A DNA stretch of 64,000 nt from Caballeronia novacaledonica (GCF_900258035.1 NZ_OGTP01000003.1:124001-188000); one strand, 5' to 3'; shown: positions 29,849 through 40,100, counted from the first letter of the stretch. Notes: a model not told the origin generated them from the sequence alone. Numbers and translations: made by a program.

Positions 29849-29875
29849 CCTCCCCCCCTGGATAGGATAATACAC
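29849..29875. promoter_or_regulatory. Candidate RcnR/CsoR-family operator upstream of rcnA
   Basis: On the minus strand the site reads GTATTATCCTATCCAGGGGG followed by GAGG. An uninterrupted G tract flanked by AT-rich TATCC elements is typical of RcnR/FrmR-type operators. It resembles the site at 32666-32688 (CCTATCC...AGGGGAGG). Confidence 0.5.
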
Positions 29876-30144
29876 GATAGTCGTATTTCGGCTTTCGGCG
29901 TAGCCCGTCTCCAGCCGAGGCCGAAACGCTAACGCGATCCTGATTTCATGCCAAGAAGCCAGATTTCCATTGGCTCGCTGGTGGCGGGAAGAAAAGCAGA
30001 ATGCTTGTTAGCGATTCTTGTGTCTCTCCCCACCAGGGGGATACTCGTCAAAACGTTCCTCTTGCCGGTCGTCAACGCTAGCACTAGACTAAAAGCATCT
30101 TCAGCCAATGGTGCCGCAGTTCTTTCCGACCAGGGCGCAGATTC

Positions 30145-30249
30145 ATGAAAAGCCGCGGGATCGTCACCATCGTTGTTGCGGCGGTTTTAATCGCGGTGAT
30201 CGGAGGCGTAGCAGTCGGTTACTACATCGCTCATGCCTACGCAGATTGA
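30145..30249 (+). CDS. Possible 34-residue single-pass membrane protein
   Basis: The ORF reads MKSRGIVTIVVAAVLIAVIG then GVAVGYYIAHAYAD. A short basic start, about 22 hydrophobic residues and a short tail form a clean transmembrane helix, or a signal anchor. The ribosome site is weak, and no gene is close on the same strand. Small proteins like this sometimes accompany transporters, but nothing here proves expression. Confidence 0.35.
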   Translation: MKSRGIVTIVVAAVLIAVIGGVAVGYYIAHAYAD

Positions 30250-30362
30250 CGCTTTAGGATGTGTTGATCCGGAGCGTAAAAAAGGCTTGAATTGGTTCGC
30301 TTTGACTTCGCGCCCGCCACGCTTTGAAAATCCAAATACGCAGTCTTGCGTCGGGACGCTAT

Positions 30363-30800
30363 TCAGATGAACGCGACAGTGACCACGGTTAGCACGAGAT
30401 ATCGGCCAAGTTTTGCGATCGTGACGAGCATCACGAAGTGCATAAAAGGTTCACGCATTACTCCGGCAAGCAGCGTGAGCGGGTCACCGATCACCGGCGC
30501 CCAGCTAAGAAGAAGAGACCATTGTCCAAAACGCTGATAGGTCCGTTGAGCTTTCTCAAGCTTCTCGTCAGAAACCGGGAACCAGCGTTTAGTTTTCCAG
30601 CGTTCGATGTAGCGGCCTAGCACCCAATTGACGATCGATCCAAGCACATTGCCAACCGTTGCGACGGCGAGCAGCGCGCTCACGGAATACTGCCTGCTCA
30701 GCAGCAATCCGGCCAGCACCGCCTCGGACTGGAGCGGCAAGAGGGTCGCTGCGCCGAAGGCCGCCAGAAAGAGCCCTCCATAGACGGAAAACGTCAGCAT
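30363..30800 (-). CDS. YqaA-family (DedA/SNARE-associated-like) membrane protein
   Basis: The 145-residue integral membrane protein begins MLTFSVYGGLFLAAFGAATL. It contains the YqaA/VTT-type segments NVLGSIVNWVLGRYIERW and RFGQWSLLLSWAPVIGDPLT, with the conserved glycines and Pro of the re-entrant region. YqaA-family proteins are small DedA relatives of uncertain transport function. It sits between two metal-transport genes but on its own, so a metal role is only suggested by position. Confidence 0.85.
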   Translation of the reverse strand: MLTFSVYGGLFLAAFGAATLLPLQSEAVLAGLLLSRQYSVSALLAVATVGNVLGSIVNWVLGRYIERWKTKRWFPVSDEKLEKAQRTYQRFGQWSLLLSWAPVIGDPLTLLAGVMREPFMHFVMLVTIAKLGRYLVLTVVTVAFI

Positions 30801-30927
30801 ATCGGCGGTTCGAGCGCAAACAAGGGTTGCCTATGCCCTACCCGGACTACGTCGCGCCTGTCACGCTTGTTTGTCGCGAAAGCACACTGGTCATCGGGCC
30901 ACAAGCCGGCCTCGGCCGCATCGATCT

Positions 30928-31197
30928 TCAAAGATATTTCGTGATCGATTTAAGTTCCTTGATCGCACTGGTGGGCGATTGCTCCTCGTTGCGCAGGGAC
31001 TGCTCCAGGCAGTGATCGATATGGTCGTGGATCAGCGTGGTCTTCGCATTGCTGATCGCGCTTTCTACCGCCTGGAGTTGCTGAGCGATGTCGACGCACG
31101 CCCGCCCCTCTTCGATCATCGCAATCACGCTACGCAGATGGCCCTCGGCTCGCTTCAAGCGCTTCACGACGTCCGGGTGTGATGTATGAATACCCAT
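30928..31197 (-). CDS. Metal-sensing repressor, CsoR/RcnR (DUF156) family
   Basis: This is a DNA-binding tetrameric sensor of the all-helical DUF156 family. The start at 31197 (MGIHTSHPDVVKRLKRAEGH) gives 89 residues. Expected ligand positions are visible: His residues at the N terminus (GIHTSH), Cys in EEGRACVDIAQQL and His in TLIHDHIDHCLEQ. The N-terminal histidines favour a Ni/Co sensor (RcnR- or DmeR-like) over a Cu sensor. It is 47 bases downstream of the CDF gene on the same strand, the DmeR-DmeF arrangement in mirrored order. Confidence 0.88.
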   Translation of the reverse strand: MGIHTSHPDVVKRLKRAEGHLRSVIAMIEEGRACVDIAQQLQAVESAISNAKTTLIHDHIDHCLEQSLRNEEQSPTSAIKELKSITKYL

Positions 31198-31244
31198 GAA
31201 TGATTCTCTGCTTCCTTGTCGCGTTCCGGGCTGCCCCGTCCCAC

Positions 31245-32585
31245 TCAATGTTGGTGCCCTTCCGGTTCTTCCATGCGGAAGGGCAAACGTTGTTCCGCGT
31301 GCTTTGTATTCAGTCTGAGTTCCGCATCGAACTCGTGTGGCTCCGCCGGCGCCACGATGCTTTCGAAGGCATTCTGCCCTTGTCCGATCTCAACGAGGGC
31401 TAAATTCTCCACCTGGTTCTCCGGGCGCCTGATTTCGACCGTTGCCCGCAGTCCCTCGACGCGTCTGTCGAACGATAAGCGCATGCGTTCACCGGAGGGC
31501 GTGTCAACGATTTGCAACTCCCCTGTTCCAAAGTCGCAGTGAAACCGAAATGGTTCGGGCGCGTGGTGATGTCCCGCCGCCACGGCGGTTACCGCGACCG
31601 CCTGCGCACCCGTCGTGTCGAACTGGACGGTCGCAGCATCGAGTGGCGGCAAGTGATCGTGCAATTCGTTCTGAAGCGCCAGCGCGATGCCGCTCGCCTG
31701 CGCGACCGAGAGCGCCGGATCCACCGCCACGGTCAGTTCAGCACGAAGCCGGTGGCCAAGCCAACGTGCCTTGACATCCACCAGTCGTATCACGCCCGGC
31801 ACATGCGCAATCGCATGGCGAATCTCCTCGAGCACACCCGGACTGATGCCATCCAGACTGCGCGTAATGACTGCGCGCGCGGATTGCCACACGATACCGA
31901 AGATGGCGATGGTGATCAAAAGCCCGATGATCGGGTCAGCCAGCGGGAACCCCGCCCATACACCAATTGCACCAATTACCACCGCAAGGCTGGTCAGACC
32001 GTCGGTACGCGCATGATACCCGTCCGCGATAAGCGCAGCGCTGTTCATCTCCCGGCCGACGCGAATCCGAAACACTGCAACCGCTTCATTCCCGGCAAAG
32101 CCGATCAAACCCGCTACGGCAACCGCCAGCAACTGCGTAATCGGTTGTGGATGAATCAGTCGGTCGATTGCTTCATATCCCGCCACCAACGCGCTGATCA
32201 GGATGATGACGACGATAACGATACCGGCCATGTCTTCCACGCGTCCGAGGCCGTAGTTGAACGTCGCCGTCGGCTTGCGGCGCGCAAGAACGAAAGCGAT
32301 CCACAACGGGATGGCGGTGGTCGCGTCGCCGACATTGTGAATCGTGTCGGCGAGCAACGCGACGCTTCCCGAGGTGAACACTACAACCAACTGAAAGATG
32401 GCGGTGATCGCCAGTATCACGAACGACCATTTGATCGCCCAAATACCGCGCTCAGAAGAGGAAAGACCCGGATCGATCACACCATGTGTATGGCCATGCG
32501 AACCAGCGGCATGCGAATGACCGTGATCTCCGTGCCCGCTCGCTTCCTCGCCGTAGCCGAACCACGCCTTGATCTTTGACCACAT
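31245..32585 (-). CDS. dmeF: Cation diffusion facilitator (DmeF-like) with C-terminal extra domain
   Basis: This CDF-family divalent metal/proton antiporter has 446 residues. A His-rich N terminus (GHGDHGHSHAAGSHGHTHG) precedes six membrane segments, with the metal sites ADTIHNVGDATTA in TM2 and ALIADGYHARTD in TM5. A cytoplasmic CDF domain follows at about residues 230-320. The final 110 residues form an added domain (FRFHCDFGTGELQIVDTPSG ... APAEPHEFDAELRLNTKHAE) ending in EGHQH. That tail resembles the insert in the RcnA-like loop. It probably exports Co/Ni, in one unit with the downstream repressor. Confidence 0.9.
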   Translation of the reverse strand: MWSKIKAWFGYGEEASGHGDHGHSHAAGSHGHTHGVIDPGLSSSERGIWAIKWSFVILAITAIFQLVVVFTSGSVALLADTIHNVGDATTAIPLWIAFVLARRKPTATFNYGLGRVEDMAGIVIVVIILISALVAGYEAIDRLIHPQPITQLLAVAVAGLIGFAGNEAVAVFRIRVGREMNSAALIADGYHARTDGLTSLAVVIGAIGVWAGFPLADPIIGLLITIAIFGIVWQSARAVITRSLDGISPGVLEEIRHAIAHVPGVIRLVDVKARWLGHRLRAELTVAVDPALSVAQASGIALALQNELHDHLPPLDAATVQFDTTGAQAVAVTAVAAGHHHAPEPFRFHCDFGTGELQIVDTPSGERMRLSFDRRVEGLRATVEIRRPENQVENLALVEIGQGQNAFESIVAPAEPHEFDAELRLNTKHAEQRLPFRMEEPEGHQH

Positions 32586-32665
32586 ACCGCCCCTCCCTCA
32601 CATCGCAGAAGGCAGTCCGAAGTCACCGCGACGAACCGCAGTGGCCTGTCCATGGACGACGCCCA

Positions 32666-32688
32666 ACCTATCCTATAGGGGAGGATAC
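32666..32688. promoter_or_regulatory. Candidate RcnR/CsoR-family operator upstream of the CDF gene
   Basis: CCTATCCTATAGGGGAGGATA holds an inverted repeat TATCC (32669-32673) / GGATA (32683-32687) around a short G tract, about 85 bases before the leftward CDF gene. It shares the CCTATCC-AGGGG-AGG layout with the site upstream of rcnA. Confidence 0.55.
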
Positions 32689-32747
32689 ACCACTTCTCGC
32701 ATGTCCGTCCGTAACGGAGCCGGTTCGCGCAATCCACGCTGCCGAGA

Positions 32748-32762
32748 TGAAAAATTTGTAAT
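32748..32762 (+). promoter_or_regulatory. CopR/CzcR-like box before the DUF4148 gene
   Basis: TGAAA-AATTT-GTAAT has one mismatch to TGACA-N5-GTAAT. It lies 88 bases upstream of the DUF4148 start at 32851, facing it, and is a near copy of the site at 28375. Confidence 0.55.
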
Positions 32763-32850
32763 CTCTAGATCATCTTCACGCACCGATGAGCTTTCAAAAT
32801 TATTACTGACTCGCCGACCGGCCGTCACGAAACTTACGGAGCGCATCATC

Positions 32851-33123
32851 ATGAAGTCGTCCACGCTACTTGCATCCCTCGTCATCGCAGCGCTGTCGGG
32901 CAGCGTCTGGGCCCAGTCTGCACAAGCACAAGGCAAGACACGTGAGCAAGTCAAGCAGGAACTGCTAAAGGCACAGCACGATGGGATCATTCCCACCGGC
33001 AAGCATAACTATCCGCCCACCGAAACCACCATCGCGCGTAACAAGGAGCTTCACCAGATTTCGAAGCACACCTCGCGCTCAGACGCATCAGCGGCCTTGC
33101 ATGACACGGTGTCGGCGCGCTGA
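32851..33123 (+). CDS. DUF4148 small periplasmic protein (copy 1)
   Basis: This 90-residue exported protein has a signal peptide (MKSSTLLASLVIAALSGSVW, cleavage near AQSAQA). A mature part follows with the DUF4148 core GKTREQVKQELLKAQHDGII and NYPPTETTIARNKEL. Function is unknown; in Burkholderiaceae such genes are often next to metal or stress two-component systems. A CopR-like box upstream suggests control by the adjacent response regulator. A GGAG lies 10 bases before the ATG. It converges with the sensor kinase gene. Confidence 0.85.
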   Translation: MKSSTLLASLVIAALSGSVWAQSAQAQGKTREQVKQELLKAQHDGIIPTGKHNYPPTETTIARNKELHQISKHTSRSDASAALHDTVSAR

Positions 33124-33143
33124 TCGAGTGTGAAGGCGCGCGC

Positions 33144-34532
33144 TCAAACCGCGCGCGCAGGAAAGCGCAGCGAGAACGTGGTCAAAACATGCGGATCACT
33201 CGTCACGCTGCACTGGCCCGAATGATTCGCCATGATCGAACGAACGATCGCGAGGCCCAGACCGGCGCCGGGCGTTGAATAATGACGCGCCTGGTCGACG
33301 CGATAGAAGCGTTCGAAGATCCTTTCCGTTTCCGTCGCGGCGATACCTGCACCACGGTCGGACACGGCGATCGTCGTTCCGTCGGCGTTTCGTGAGCAGG
33401 CGACCGTGACCACGGACTGCGCCGGCGCATGCTTGAGCGCATTGGAGATCAGATTGCTGAGCGCACGCTGCAACATCATGCGATCGGCTTGAACAGTGCC
33501 TGCTCCAATCACTTGGAGAATGATTCCGGCTTCCTCCGCTATCGCCTCGTAATATCCGAGCACTTTATGCACCTCCACGAGCGCATCGAGTGTCCGGATG
33601 ACCAGCGAATCTCGGCCGTGTTCAGACCGCGCGAGAAACAGCATGTCGTCGATCATCATCGATAGGCGACGATATTCGTCGACGCTCGACTCGATCACCT
33701 CCCGGTAAATTTCCGGGCTCCGCGGTGCCGAAAGGACGACCTGCGCTTCTGCAAGCAGGTTCGTCAGCGGCGTACGCATATCGTGGGCGAGGTTCGCCGA
33801 AAACTGGCTGATACGCTTGAACGACTCGTCCAGTCGCGCCAGCATGCCGTTGAATGCGTGCGCCAGTTCGCGCAGCTCGCTCGCGGTGTCCGGCGCGGGA
33901 AGCGGTAATGCCAGTCGACTCGCCGACATGTCCTCGGCTTGTCTGACGAGTTGCCGCAGCGGCTTAAGAGCGAGCAGCGCCGTTCCATATGCAAGACCTG
34001 CCGCCAGCATGACGCCCAGGATCTCGATCACGATGATCATGATCGCGTAGGCGCGTAGGAGGTCCACGTCGGCGGTGGCGTTGTACTGGAGCACGACACG
34101 GACGGACGCTTTAATGTCGCCCGCGAGCGTGCTATCGGATGCGATGAATCGCAGCGTTAGCCCGTTGAACGCGACGAGCGATCGGGGCGTTTTCGTATCC
34201 TGATTCCACGCGCCTACGCTAAAGCCAGGACTTGCAAACAGCATTTCGCCCGAAGAAGCGAACAACGCCAAATCCATGTTCGAATGACCGTGCAACTGGT
34301 CCAGCCAGATTCCCTCGCCCTGCATGACATCAACCAAGCCACGCATTTCCTTCAGATGCGTGCGCACGGACGCGAGCGTAACGGCCAGTTCTCGGTTGGT
34401 CGACGTGTCGACGCGGGTATGCAGCGCCTGATAAAGCGCGAAGCCGCTCAAGGCGAGGATGATCGAGTTCGTTGCCGCTATCAAGAGCGTAAGCCGCGTG
34501 CTGAGCGTGCGCGGCAGTCTTAGCTTGAACAC
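33144..34532 (-). CDS. Heavy-metal sensor histidine kinase, CzcS/CusS/IrlS type
   Basis: This inner-membrane kinase pairs with the upstream regulator. The GTG start at 34532, preceded by AGAGGTGAG and 4 bases after the regulator stop, gives 462 residues. It has two membrane helices (TLLIAATNSIILALSGFALY and MIIVIEILGVMLAAGLAYGT) around a periplasmic domain of about 140 residues. A HAMP follows, then the H-box LAHDMRTPLTNLL, N-box NLISNALKHA and G boxes DRGAGIA and GAGLGLAIV. The heavy-metal subfamily is indicated by the periplasmic segment and by the efflux operon it belongs to. Confidence 0.92.
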   Translation of the reverse strand: MFKLRLPRTLSTRLTLLIAATNSIILALSGFALYQALHTRVDTSTNRELAVTLASVRTHLKEMRGLVDVMQGEGIWLDQLHGHSNMDLALFASSGEMLFASPGFSVGAWNQDTKTPRSLVAFNGLTLRFIASDSTLAGDIKASVRVVLQYNATADVDLLRAYAIMIIVIEILGVMLAAGLAYGTALLALKPLRQLVRQAEDMSASRLALPLPAPDTASELRELAHAFNGMLARLDESFKRISQFSANLAHDMRTPLTNLLAEAQVVLSAPRSPEIYREVIESSVDEYRRLSMMIDDMLFLARSEHGRDSLVIRTLDALVEVHKVLGYYEAIAEEAGIILQVIGAGTVQADRMMLQRALSNLISNALKHAPAQSVVTVACSRNADGTTIAVSDRGAGIAATETERIFERFYRVDQARHYSTPGAGLGLAIVRSIMANHSGQCSVTSDPHVLTTFSLRFPARAV

Positions 34533-34536
34533 CCGC

Positions 34537-35214
34537 TCACCTCTTGCTGCGTTCTTCGAGAACGTAGCCCATCCCCCGAACTGTATGAATGAGCCTGGAT
34601 TCAAACGGATCATCGATCTTGACTCGCAGACGCCTGATCGCGGCATCGACGACGTTTGTGTCGCTGCTGAAATTCATGTCCCACACCTGCGAAGCAATGA
34701 GCGCACGCGGGAGCACCTCCCCATTGCGACGCATGAGCAGCCAGAGCAGCGCAAACTCCTTCGCCGTCAGCAGGATCGTTTCGCCCTCGCGGGTTGCCTT
34801 GCGTCGCGTGAGATTCAGTTCGAGGTCTGCAACGACCACCACCGTCGCGTCCCGTGACTGGCCACGACGCAGGATCGATCGAACGCGTGCGAGCAGTTCC
34901 ACGAAGTCAAAGGGTTTGGCAAGATAATCGTCCGCGCCGAGTTCCAGACCTTTGACCCGGTCGCCCACCTCGTCGCGCGCGGTCAGGAACAGCACCGGCG
35001 TCGAACGCGTGCGACGCAATTCCTCAAGTACGGACCAGCCATCGAGACCTGGAAGCATCACATCCAAAATGAGAAGGTCGTATTCCTCGCTCTGCGCCAA
35101 GTGCAATCCGGTCGGCCCATCGTGAACCCAGTCGACGCGAAATCCCGCCTCCTTCAATCCTTGCTGCAGATATCTTCCGGTCTTCTGTTCATCCTCAACG
35201 AGCAGAATGCGCAT
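34537..35214 (-). CDS. OmpR-family response regulator, CzcR/CopR/IrlR type
   Basis: This 225-residue regulator has a receiver domain ([20 protein letters not shown]; phospho-acceptor Asp in [14 protein letters not shown]; Lys in DYLAKPFD). The winged-helix DNA-binding domain contains [20 protein letters not shown] and ends [16 protein letters not shown]. It probably activates the czc operon and the two DUF4148 genes through TGACA-N5-GTAAT-like boxes or TGTAA direct repeats. It is encoded directly before the sensor kinase gene. Confidence 0.93.
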   Translation of the reverse strand: MRILLVEDEQKTGRYLQQGLKEAGFRVDWVHDGPTGLHLAQSEEYDLLILDVMLPGLDGWSVLEELRRTRSTPVLFLTARDEVGDRVKGLELGADDYLAKPFDFVELLARVRSILRRGQSRDATVVVVADLELNLTRRKATREGETILLTAKEFALLWLLMRRNGEVLPRALIASQVWDMNFSSDTNVVDAAIRRLRVKIDDPFESRLIHTVRGMGYVLEERSKR

Positions 35215-35288
35215 CGCTGTTAATCCTCCTTAACTGATTCAGAGGGCGGCCGGGTAAGCGTTCACGTTCGGCAACGCCCGTCATTTGC

Positions 35289-35564
35289 TCACGTCATGGG
35301 ACGATGACTGGACTCTTTCGGCTCCGCGCCTCGTTCCTCCGGATGCGTGCGCTCGTAACGCTCCTTGTTGCGCTTTTTGCTCTCGGGAGTAGGCGGATAT
35401 TCCCGCCGACGGAATGGCAACTCTCCTTCGCGCCAAGCCTGCTCGAGCTCTCGCCTCGCCTCTTCCCGTGTCTTACCTTGGCCGTCGGATACTCCTTGCG
35501 CCCGAGCGACCGTCGAGCCCGCGCACAAGGCGAACAGTGCGACCATCACGAGTCTTCTGTGCAT
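35289..35564 (-). CDS. DUF4148 small periplasmic protein (copy 2)
   Basis: This 91-residue exported protein starts at 35564 after GGGAGAG (MHRRLVMVALFALCAGSTVA, cleavage near ARAQ). The mature part has the same core as copy 1: GKTREEARRELEQAWREGEL and EYPPTPESKKRNKERY. It lies between czcC and the response regulator gene in the minus-strand operon. The C-terminal tail is more charged (ERTHPEERGAEPKE). Function is unknown. Confidence 0.85.
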   Translation of the reverse strand: MHRRLVMVALFALCAGSTVARAQGVSDGQGKTREEARRELEQAWREGELPFRRREYPPTPESKKRNKERYERTHPEERGAEPKESSHRPMT

Positions 35565-35577
35565 GATTTCTCTCCCT

Positions 35578-36831
35578 TTATTCCTGCGCGAGGCTCCAGA
35601 TAAGATGCGCATCGACGAGCAGTTCATGATTGCGACGCTGTGCATCAGCGCGCGCATCGAGCGCGGCGCGCGCAGCCTCCAGCGACTGGCGTCGCGCGAT
35701 GAGAAGCGACTGCAGGTCGATTTCGCCGAGTTCGTAAGCGCGCTGCGACCGCCGCGCACCATCCGCCGCGATCACGGCGCCCTGTTCGGCGACTCTCCAT
35801 CGCTGGACGCCGCCCACCGCTTCGAGATAGGTCTGCATGACTTCGCCCCCGAGCGTCTGGCGCTGCTGATCCATCGCGGCGCGGGCAGTCTCCGCTTCGT
35901 GCCTTGCTTGCATCTCCTTGTCCTTGCGATAGCCGCCCGGCAGCGGAATGGTCACGTTGATGCCGACGATGCGTTCGTTATTGCGCGCTTCCGTCGAACC
36001 ATAAAGGCCGACAACGGGATCGGGAATTCGATCCTTGCTCGCTCGTTCCGCACTCAGCTTTGCTCGGTTCCACTCGGCTTCGAATACCCGGATCCGGTCG
36101 GCGCGCTCCAGGATGCGATCCCGCCATTGCGGTCCTTCCCACATCGGCGCAGTCGGGTCCGACAAGAACCCCGGCGGCACGGCAGCCTCCGGAAAACGCG
36201 TCTTCAGTTGAGTGCGCGCCGTTTCCAGTTGCGTGATCGCGAGACTGTGCTGACGCTGCACCTCGTACAGATCCGTGCGCGCGACGTTCTCGTCGAGTGC
36301 CGACGCGTCGCCTGCCTTCTTGCGGCGCTCGACCACCGATCGATTCTTCTCGGCAAAGGACACTTGTTCGGCAAGGAGCGCCTCATGTCCGCTCGCCGTG
36401 ATGACATCGACCCAAAGCCGGGCCAATGCCCGCGCGGATTCGTGGCGGGCCTCGCCGAGCCTCGCCATGGCAACGTCCTGCTGGACGCCGCCCAATTGCC
36501 GGTCGAGACCTGCTTTGCCGTTGATGCGGATCGCGCGCTGAATCTGCACGAGGTACTCGTTCGAGTTCTCTCCCGTATCGCGGTAGCGGCGGCGCTGTGC
36601 CTGAAGCGTGGCGTTCCACTCGTTGCTCGACCGCGCGATGGCCGAGCCTTCATAACCCGCAGCATCGAGCGCGCTTCTCGCCTGCATGACGCTCAAATCG
36701 TTCTCGATCCACACGTTGGCTTGATCCGCAGGGGGCAGATCGTGTGGCGCGGCCAGTTCCTGAGCTGCTGCATTAATCGACGATAGCGCGAATGCAAGCA
36801 CTATCGCCGTGACGAAAATGCTCTTCTTCAC
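35578..36831 (-). CDS. czcC: CzcC-like outer-membrane channel of an RND metal efflux system
   Basis: This TolC/OEP-family periplasmic tunnel protein has 417 residues and a signal peptide (SIFVTAIVLAFALSSINAAA). Two long helical hairpins are typical of the family (segments QRAIRINGKAGLDRQ, DASALDENVARTDLYEVQRQ and RAYELGEIDLQSLLIARRQS). It connects with the CzcA and CzcB homologues encoded upstream. The start overlaps the DUF3240 stop by 4 bases. Confidence 0.9.
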   Translation of the reverse strand: MKKSIFVTAIVLAFALSSINAAAQELAAPHDLPPADQANVWIENDLSVMQARSALDAAGYEGSAIARSSNEWNATLQAQRRRYRDTGENSNEYLVQIQRAIRINGKAGLDRQLGGVQQDVAMARLGEARHESARALARLWVDVITASGHEALLAEQVSFAEKNRSVVERRKKAGDASALDENVARTDLYEVQRQHSLAITQLETARTQLKTRFPEAAVPPGFLSDPTAPMWEGPQWRDRILERADRIRVFEAEWNRAKLSAERASKDRIPDPVVGLYGSTEARNNERIVGINVTIPLPGGYRKDKEMQARHEAETARAAMDQQRQTLGGEVMQTYLEAVGGVQRWRVAEQGAVIAADGARRSQRAYELGEIDLQSLLIARRQSLEAARAALDARADAQRRNHELLVDAHLIWSLAQE

Positions 36832-37130
36832 GCCAACTCTCCATTGATTGTCACGGGAATCGCCCAGTAGCGAAGTCCAACGCCCGCGAAACTGTTCTTT
36901 AGCAACGCGTTGAGTTCATCCAGCTCAGTCTTGTTCAACAGCACCTGGACCTGGATGGCCCGGCTGCGGCCCATCACTTGTTCGGCAAGCGCGAGCCGCG
37001 CGGGCGCCATGCCGTGGCTGTGCGTCGGGGTGCTGGTGAACAGGTCGCAGCCGGGCGTCGCCAGCAAGGTATCCAGCAGACGTTCCTCGACAGTCGGCGG
37101 GCAGATGATCGTCAGGCAATACTCATCCAT
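36828..37130 (-). CDS. DUF3240 family protein of the metal efflux operon
   Basis: This 100-residue cytoplasmic protein begins MDEYCLTIICPPTVEERLLD and continues THSHGMAPARLALAEQVMGR and IQVQVLLNKTELDELNALLK. DUF3240 genes are regularly found between czcA and czcC-type genes, and their fold is expected to be PII-like, which suggests a regulatory or metal-binding role. It overlaps the end of czcA by 8 bases and the start of czcC by 4 bases. Confidence 0.85.
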   Translation of the reverse strand: MDEYCLTIICPPTVEERLLDTLLATPGCDLFTSTPTHSHGMAPARLALAEQVMGRSRAIQVQVLLNKTELDELNALLKNSFAGVGLRYWAIPVTINGELA

Positions 37131-40100
37131 GTTTGAATTCCTTCACTTCGGATAGATTGACCTTCGGCGCGCGCGGATTCGCGAAACGAAGATAGAGAAT
37201 GGGCAACAGGATCAGCGTGAGTGCCGTGGCGGTAATCAGCCCGCCGATCACGACGATTGCGAGCGGCCGCTGGATCTCGGAGCCCGGGCCGCTCGCGAAC
37301 AGCAGCGGGATCAAGCCGAACGCCGTGATCGACGCCGTCATGAGCACGGGCCGAAGTCGTCTGCGCGCGCCATCGACCACACACGTCATGAGGTCGTGCC
37401 CTTCCGCTCGCAACTGGTTGAAGTAGCTCACCAGCACCACGCCATTGAGCACGGCAATACCCAGCAGTGCGATGAAGCCAACGGATGCCGGCACTGACAG
37501 GTATTCGCCTGTCACCCAGAGCGCCACGATGCCGCCCACCAACGCGAAGGGAATATTGCTGAGGACCAGGAGCGCCTGACGAACCGAGCCAAACGTCGAG
37601 AACAGAATGACAAAAATGAAGCAGAGCGCGAGCGGCACGACGAGCGCAAGACGCGAAGCCGCCCGCTGTTGATTCTCGAACTGACCGCCCCAACTGATGC
37701 GATAGCCCTCCGGCAGCTTTACGTCTCTTGCGACCTGAGCCTTGGCGTCCTCCACGAACCCGACAAGATCCCGGCCGCTTACGTTCGCAATCACGACGCT
37801 ATAGCGGCTTCCCATCTCGCGATCCACCTTCACCGGACCCGCATCACGCTGCAATTTCGCGACGGCCTGGAGCGGCACGCTATAGCCCTTCGGCGTGACC
37901 ACGCTCAGGCTCTCGAACTCGGCCGGCGAGAGCCGCACGCGATCCGGGCCGCGTAGCAGAATCGGAATACGCCGCACGCCTTCGATCACGGTGCCCGCGC
38001 GCTGGCCTTCGATCTGCGTCCGAAGCGAATCCTGCACATCTTCCACAGACAACCCGTGCGCGCCGGCAGCGAGCCGGTCGACGGACACGCGCAGGTACTG
38101 CACGCCATCGTTTTCGACCGTGTACACGTCCTGGCTGCCCTGAACCTTCTTCATGACCGCTTCGATCTGGCTCGCCAGTTCATTGAGCGTCTTGAGATCG
38201 GGGCCGAACACCTTGATGGCCAGATCGCCGCGCACGCCGATGATCATCTCCGAGACGCGCATATCGATCGGCTGTGTGAAGCTGTAGCTGATGCCCGGCA
38301 TTTCATTGAGCACGCCGCGAACCTTTTCGATCAGTTCGTCCTTGTTGGCAAGTTTCCATTCATCGCGCGGCTTGAGCACGAGAAACGTGTCCGTCTGGTT
38401 CAGGCCCATCGGGTCCAGACCGATTTCGTCAGAGCCCGCGCGCGCGACCACGCCGGTGATTTCGGGGATCTTCGTCATGAGCGCCTGGTGGATTTTCAGA
38501 TCAAGCGCGGCGGTTTCTTCCAGACTCACCGAGGGCAGCTTTTCGATGCCGACGATCAGATCGCCTTCATCCATGGTGGGCAAGAATGTCTTCCCCACGA
38601 GCGTATAGACGAGAGCGGCGATCACGAGCATCGCGCCCGATACGGCGAACACGATGCGCTGACGCTCCATCGCACCCTTGAGCAACGGCTCGTAGAGGGC
38701 GAGGAGCTTGCGAACGAGCCAGGGCTCGGTATGCGGCACGTTCTTAAGCAGATATGAGGCGAGCACCGGGATGACGGTAAGCGAGAGAATCAGCGAACCA
38801 GTCAACGCGAAGACGATGGTCATCGCGACGGGCACAAAAAATTTGCCCTCAAGATCCTGAAGCGTAAGCAGCGGCAGGAATACGGTCACGATAATGAGCA
38901 CGCCCGCCGCGACGGGCGCCGCAACCTCACTCACTGCGCGCAGGATCACGTGCAGACGTGGCAAGCGGCCGCCCGCGCGATCGTGGCTCAGATGCTGAAC
39001 AATGTTCTCGACGACGACCACTGCCGCATCCACGAGCATTCCGAGCGCAATGGCGAGCCCGCCTAGACTCATGAGATTGGCGGACATGCCGACCAGACGC
39101 ATCGCGATGAACGTCCAGAGCGCGGAGAGCGGAAGGATGAGCGCCACGGCAATGGCCGCGCGCGCGTTGCCGAGAAACGCGCCGAGCAGCACAAGCACCA
39201 GTACGGTCGCTTCGAGTAATGCCTTTGACACCGTGCCGACGGCCTTGTCGACGAGCGCTGCACGGTTATAGAACACGTTGATGGCGACGCCCTTGGGCAA
39301 CGTGGGCTGCAATTCGTCGAGCTTGCGTGTGACACCCTCGACGACCTGCCTCGCATTCGCACCCGCCAGGCCCAACACCAATCCTTCGACGGCTTCGCCT
39401 TTGCCGTCCTTGGTCACGACACCATATCGCGTCACGCTGCCTTCGCGCACTTGCGCGACATCGGCAAGGCGTACGGGTGTGCCGTTCTCCGCGCTGATCA
39501 CAATGGCGCGCAGGTCGTCGGCCGTCCGGATGCTGCCTTCCGCGCGCACGAGCAGCACTTCGTCGCCCTCGCCCAGGCGCCCGGAGCCATCATTGCGATT
39601 GTTGGCTTCGATCGCACGCTTGAGCGTCGCTGTCGAGAGGCCGAGCGCGCCGAGCCGCGCCGCATCTGGAACGATTTCAAAACTGCGCACCGTTCCACCC
39701 AGCGCGTTCACGTCGGCGACGCCGGGGACGGTACGCAGCGCCGGACGGATCACCCAGTCGAGCAGGCTGCGACGCTCATCGAGTGACATACCGGGCGCTT
39801 CGACGGTGAACATGAACATTTCACCGAGCGGCGTCGTGATCGGCGCCATCCCGCCAGACAGACCGGGCGGCAAGTCCGCCTGAATGTTGCCAAGCCGTTC
39901 AGCGACCTGCTGACGCGCCCAGTACACATCGGTGCCGTCCTGAAAGTCGACGGTGACGTCGACCAGCCCGTACTTCGATACCGAGCGCAGCATGCGCTGA
40001 CGCGGAATACCGAGCATTTCGACTTCGATCGGTGCGGCGATGCGCGTCTCGACTTCTTCCGGCGTCATGCCCGGCGCCTTCATGATGATCTTCACCTGCG

